Shown here: positions 61,601-64,000 of the stretch, piece by piece
Layout: every line of letters starts with the position of its first letter
Position numbering within the stretch: position 1 is the stretch's first letter
Origin: Oopsacas minuta
Taxonomy: Eukaryota > Porifera > Hexactinellida > Lyssacinosida > Leucopsacidae
Assembly: GCA_024704765.1 (NCBI GenBank)
Contig: JAKMXF010000354.1
Location: forward strand, 620,690-684,689
Length of the DNA: 64,000 nucleotides
Direction of reading: 5' to 3'
Made by a program: the position numbers and the translations under genes
Notes under the pieces: generated by a model
Databases searched by the model: none
What the model was told of the DNA's origin: nothing
The model's input: only the letters and a program-made list of their open reading frames with translations

Positions 61601-63429
61601 ATTAAGAAAAAATCGAATAACTTATTGTCTCAATGTTGTAACCATTTATGTAATGGTATTCCAAATATCTGGTTAGTAAGCTCCACATGTAAAATGGTAT
61701 ACATATATATGATTATTCCTTTATTTGGTCAATAATTATTTGTCCTATCTATATCAAAAAATATTCATAATCTAGTTTGTCCGTAGTTCTAAACATATTC
61801 ACAACTATATCATTTCATATTGATATTTCATAGGATGTATATATGATAAATATTGTTAATTAACAAATTTGACTGCAGAGCTATTAAATAGGACTTTGAA
61901 TGAGGATTCTGTCCAAATTAGAAGATATTGAAATTATGTATATTATGGAAATGTTCAACTTATCAACATGATGATATGCACTAGAATTTCCATTTATTGT
62001 TATCAGAATGCCTAATTTCAGTAAGTCTTTGGGACGGCAATCAACATATAGTTCTTCTCAGCTGTAATTAAATAGCCACGTTCTTGAATATAGATGACGT
62101 AGAATCAATGTATACTTGTATAGTTTATCATGAGACAATAAATCCATTTACCTAATTAATTCTGAATGGGTTTAGGAATTTTATCGAGTAATGATATATA
62201 TATTTAGATGAGAGAGCAGTATAATATATAAGTGATGTTGTATGGGGTAATTTTAATTATATCAATTAAATAGACAACTTTTGCGGGTCTTGAATAGACT
62301 ATTCATACCCACAAACACAGTACGCAGTACAGGAAATAGCATTACCTCGCAATAGATAGAGAAGAAGACCTTTGTGGAGAGAAAGGTAGAATAGTTAAAT
62401 TCCTGGGTTTGAGATACTTCCTCCAGATATCATCGAATACATGTGACTCTAGGTTGGCTATAGCTGGCATATCAATTAAGTCATTTGTGTCGAAGAAGTC
62501 CTTCTGCTCAGCTTGCATTATTGTCTCTAATAGGAATACTAATTGCTGTATTATCTCTACTGTATATTTATTGATGTCTCCTTGATTGTGAATTTTGTTC
62601 ATCCTGTCTTTGAATAACTAAATTTTATCGGAAGAATAAATTCAACTTTAGAGAGCAAATTAATATTTTGTATTAAAACACAGCTTCTGATAAAAATGTG
62701 TATTGTGAAGATTACTTATAATTGTGTTCGAGTTGTCCACTCACACGCAATATAATTATTTTGTAGAAATAGGATAATGTAACCACGAGAGTAATCATAA
62801 GATGTGATGTAGAATAAATGGATCGTAAATATAATAAAGTTCTAAATGGGCGTGATATACCTAAATGATGCATTTGAATAGATTTGAACAAAAGATGTAG
62901 TAAATCCAACTCCAATGAAACTTGATGGGTAAGAAATTATTCTTTATTCAAAGAAACAATAACATTAAAATATTTGATTGGCTGCATAAATAAAGGTTTT
63001 AAGATGGTGTTATTGATTAAATAAATAATATATTTCTTCTAGATATAATCATAACATAGTTATATTGGACTAGCTTACCCTGTGTTCGAAATTGACATTC
63101 TTAAGAAGCTGTAGAATAAGGTCTTGTTGCAGACTGGTTAGAATATTTGATAGTCCGTTCATTTGATTACAGAGATCGTTGACTTTCTTCACAATCTTTT
63201 CTTTATCTCTCTCTTCACGTAAATCTTCCAATATTGAACGAGCTTGTTGTACAAATTTGTTGTCAAAATAATCTATGAGATCACTGCAGAGATTGAAGCT
63301 GTTGGAATGTTGCTTCCTGGCATCAGGGCTCAGGAGATTCGGACTCATTGGAGGAGAGCATGGAGTCGTAGGCTCGCCGACACAATCAGTTATTTCAATC
63401 ATTAATGGCGAATTTGGCGAATTTGACAT
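55630..63429 (-). CDS. PX-REM-RasGEF (CDC25-type) exchange factor, about 25 exons
   Basis: Exons from the 5' end: 63079-63429, 62861-62909, 62346-62607, 61064-61536, 60933-60998, 60467-60522, 60297-60384, 60142-60197, 59829-59846, 59595-59685, 59357-59382, 59049-59148, 58522-58617, 58336-58461, 57739-57820, 57522-57660, 57235-57450, 56829-56916, 56590-56639, 56439-56528, 56272-56361, 56072-56207, 55921-56018, 55736-55839, 55630-55669. They total 2991 nt, 996 residues, with all phases agreeing. Layout: Ser/Pro-rich and helical N-terminus; Ser-rich region; PX-like domain (about 420-520; FSVVRTLEEFQTFYQAM, PKELKLYLRPKNFERK); REM/RasGEF_N (DPNFIQQFVLGHRHFLKN); catalytic CDC25 domain (LGTTLLKSHEYKSVNIAQQ, FKNYRQETRSLL, PCVPFFGALYMKD). 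It should activate a Ras or Rap GTPase. The last-exon choice and the 18-nt exon 59829-59846 are the weakest parts. Confidence 0.8.
59829..59846 (-). other. 18-nt microexon of the RasGEF gene (proposed)
   Basis: AATAAG|CTGATTCAAGGAAAAACG|GTAATT. It encodes LIQGKT and joins NFERK to VEDVLNHMG in phase 0, completing the last helix of the PX-like domain. The acceptor has a poor pyrimidine tract, so confidence is moderate. No longer exon is possible because an in-frame TAA lies upstream without another AG. Confidence 0.5.
61537..62345 (-). other. Long (809 bp) intron 3 of the RasGEF gene
   Basis: The longest intron of this gene; AT-rich, no open frame or repeat recognised. Other long introns are 57821-58335 (515 bp) and 58618-59048 (431 bp), likewise without visible content. 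Confidence 0.6.
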
Positions 63430-64000
63430 ACTATAGAACAGGTTTCGAATAAATTAGAAGATATATAGTATATAATGGAAAATCAAGTTGGCTGATCTAA
63501 TAATTTGAATCCAAAGAAGCATCAGAAAATAATTATAGCCAGTAATTTATTGAATTTCGTGGTGATACAATGTCATTAGCTCGAAAATATTCGATAATTT
63601 TCATGGGTAATTTACTAATTATTTGTAAACTGTTTTGACTTAGCATGCAAATGATAATATCGAGAAAAGTGTTTATATCTTACACAATAGGTTCTAATTG
63701 AAATAATGAATTTAATGAAGAATTAGTAAATATTATAACCAGATCAACAAACCTGTATTTCTTTGCAAAACACGAAATAAGAATATGTATTAAATTATTG
63801 ATGTAAATCTAAGACAATAATATTCAGGACAACTCGTATATATAAATTATATCATAATATCTATTACACAATGCTTTTATAACATATGCTCGTCGTACAA
63901 ATTACTACTAAGGATTAATGTAACTTTGTACATATGATAAAGATTAATTTCTGACCAGTTTCAATTACAGTTCATTACAGTCATTGGTATTAATTATTAC
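63430..64000. other. 5' flank of the RasGEF gene, 570 bp
   Basis: AT-rich. Read on the minus strand, CCTGTTCTATAG ends one base before the RasGEF ATG. This is either an acceptor (5'-UTR intron or leader addition) or chance. No further exon was recognised. Confidence 0.45.

Noticed and set aside
1-64000. CRISPR arrays, prophage, bacterial operons, rRNA genes or viral insertions
   Set aside because: None of the expected repeats, ribosome-binding sites, conserved RNA sequence or viral coding regions were seen.

Overview
The window reads as a compact, AT-rich animal nuclear genome. Genes carry GT-AG introns of roughly 50-250 bp, use the standard code, and encode recognisable eukaryotic proteins. 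Several are animal-type: a TRIC cation channel, an MRL-family talin/Ras adaptor, a small-Maf-like bZIP, ADAP, LCLAT1 and DCAF8. The tiny introns, close packing and possible trans-splice-like acceptors just upstream of many ATGs would fit an early-branching animal such as a glass sponge. That placement is inference and cannot be proven from this sequence. I see no bacterial operons, CRISPR array, rRNA, tRNA or viral genes.

Layout. 1-17 kb (mostly + strand): end of an NHL-like propeller gene, ERLEC1, NASP, a TMEM38/TRIC channel, ADAP (- strand), a possible small two-exon gene, an MPV17-family protein, METTL23, USP22, NDUFA12, a peroxisomal 2-hydroxyacid oxidase, and two tandem LCLAT1-like acyltransferases. 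17-25 kb: DNAJC28, a SAM-RA-PH-SH2 MRL-type adaptor, ANAPC10 and PPIE. 25-31 kb: a gene-poor stretch broken only by a divergent small-Maf-like bZIP gene. 31-44.7 kb: NOP56, an LPCAT3-like MBOAT, a PPM1H/J/M-family pseudophosphatase, CLUH (- strand), and the divergent pair OSCP (-) / DCAF8 (+). 44.9-52.7 kb: UTP20. 53.7-63.4 kb (- strand): UBL7-like and a 25-exon PX-REM-RasGEF gene.

Genes of related function are scattered rather than clustered. The ubiquitin system has ERLEC1, USP22, ANAPC10, DCAF8 and UBL7. Ribosome biogenesis has NOP56 and UTP20. Mitochondrial genes are NDUFA12, OSCP, CLUH, DNAJC28 and perhaps MPV17. Lipid remodelling has LCLAT1 x2 and LPCAT3-like. Small-GTPase signalling has ADAP, the MRL adaptor and the RasGEF. 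No operon-like co-function is implied.

Most notable points: two architectures I do not recognise (SAM-RA-PH-SH2 in an MRL protein, and PX-REM-RasGEF); three proteins that appear to have lost key residues (ADAP arginine finger, PPM1 metal ligands, Maf DNA-contact Asn); paired 10-nt microexons and a gene-conversion-like block in the LCLAT1 tandem pair; and several short non-autonomous transposon-like elements (hAT-like, Tc1/mariner-like and others). Gene models with introns were assembled by eye from splice sites and reading phase. In several genes the first ATG was chosen over a longer frame that opens with TTG.
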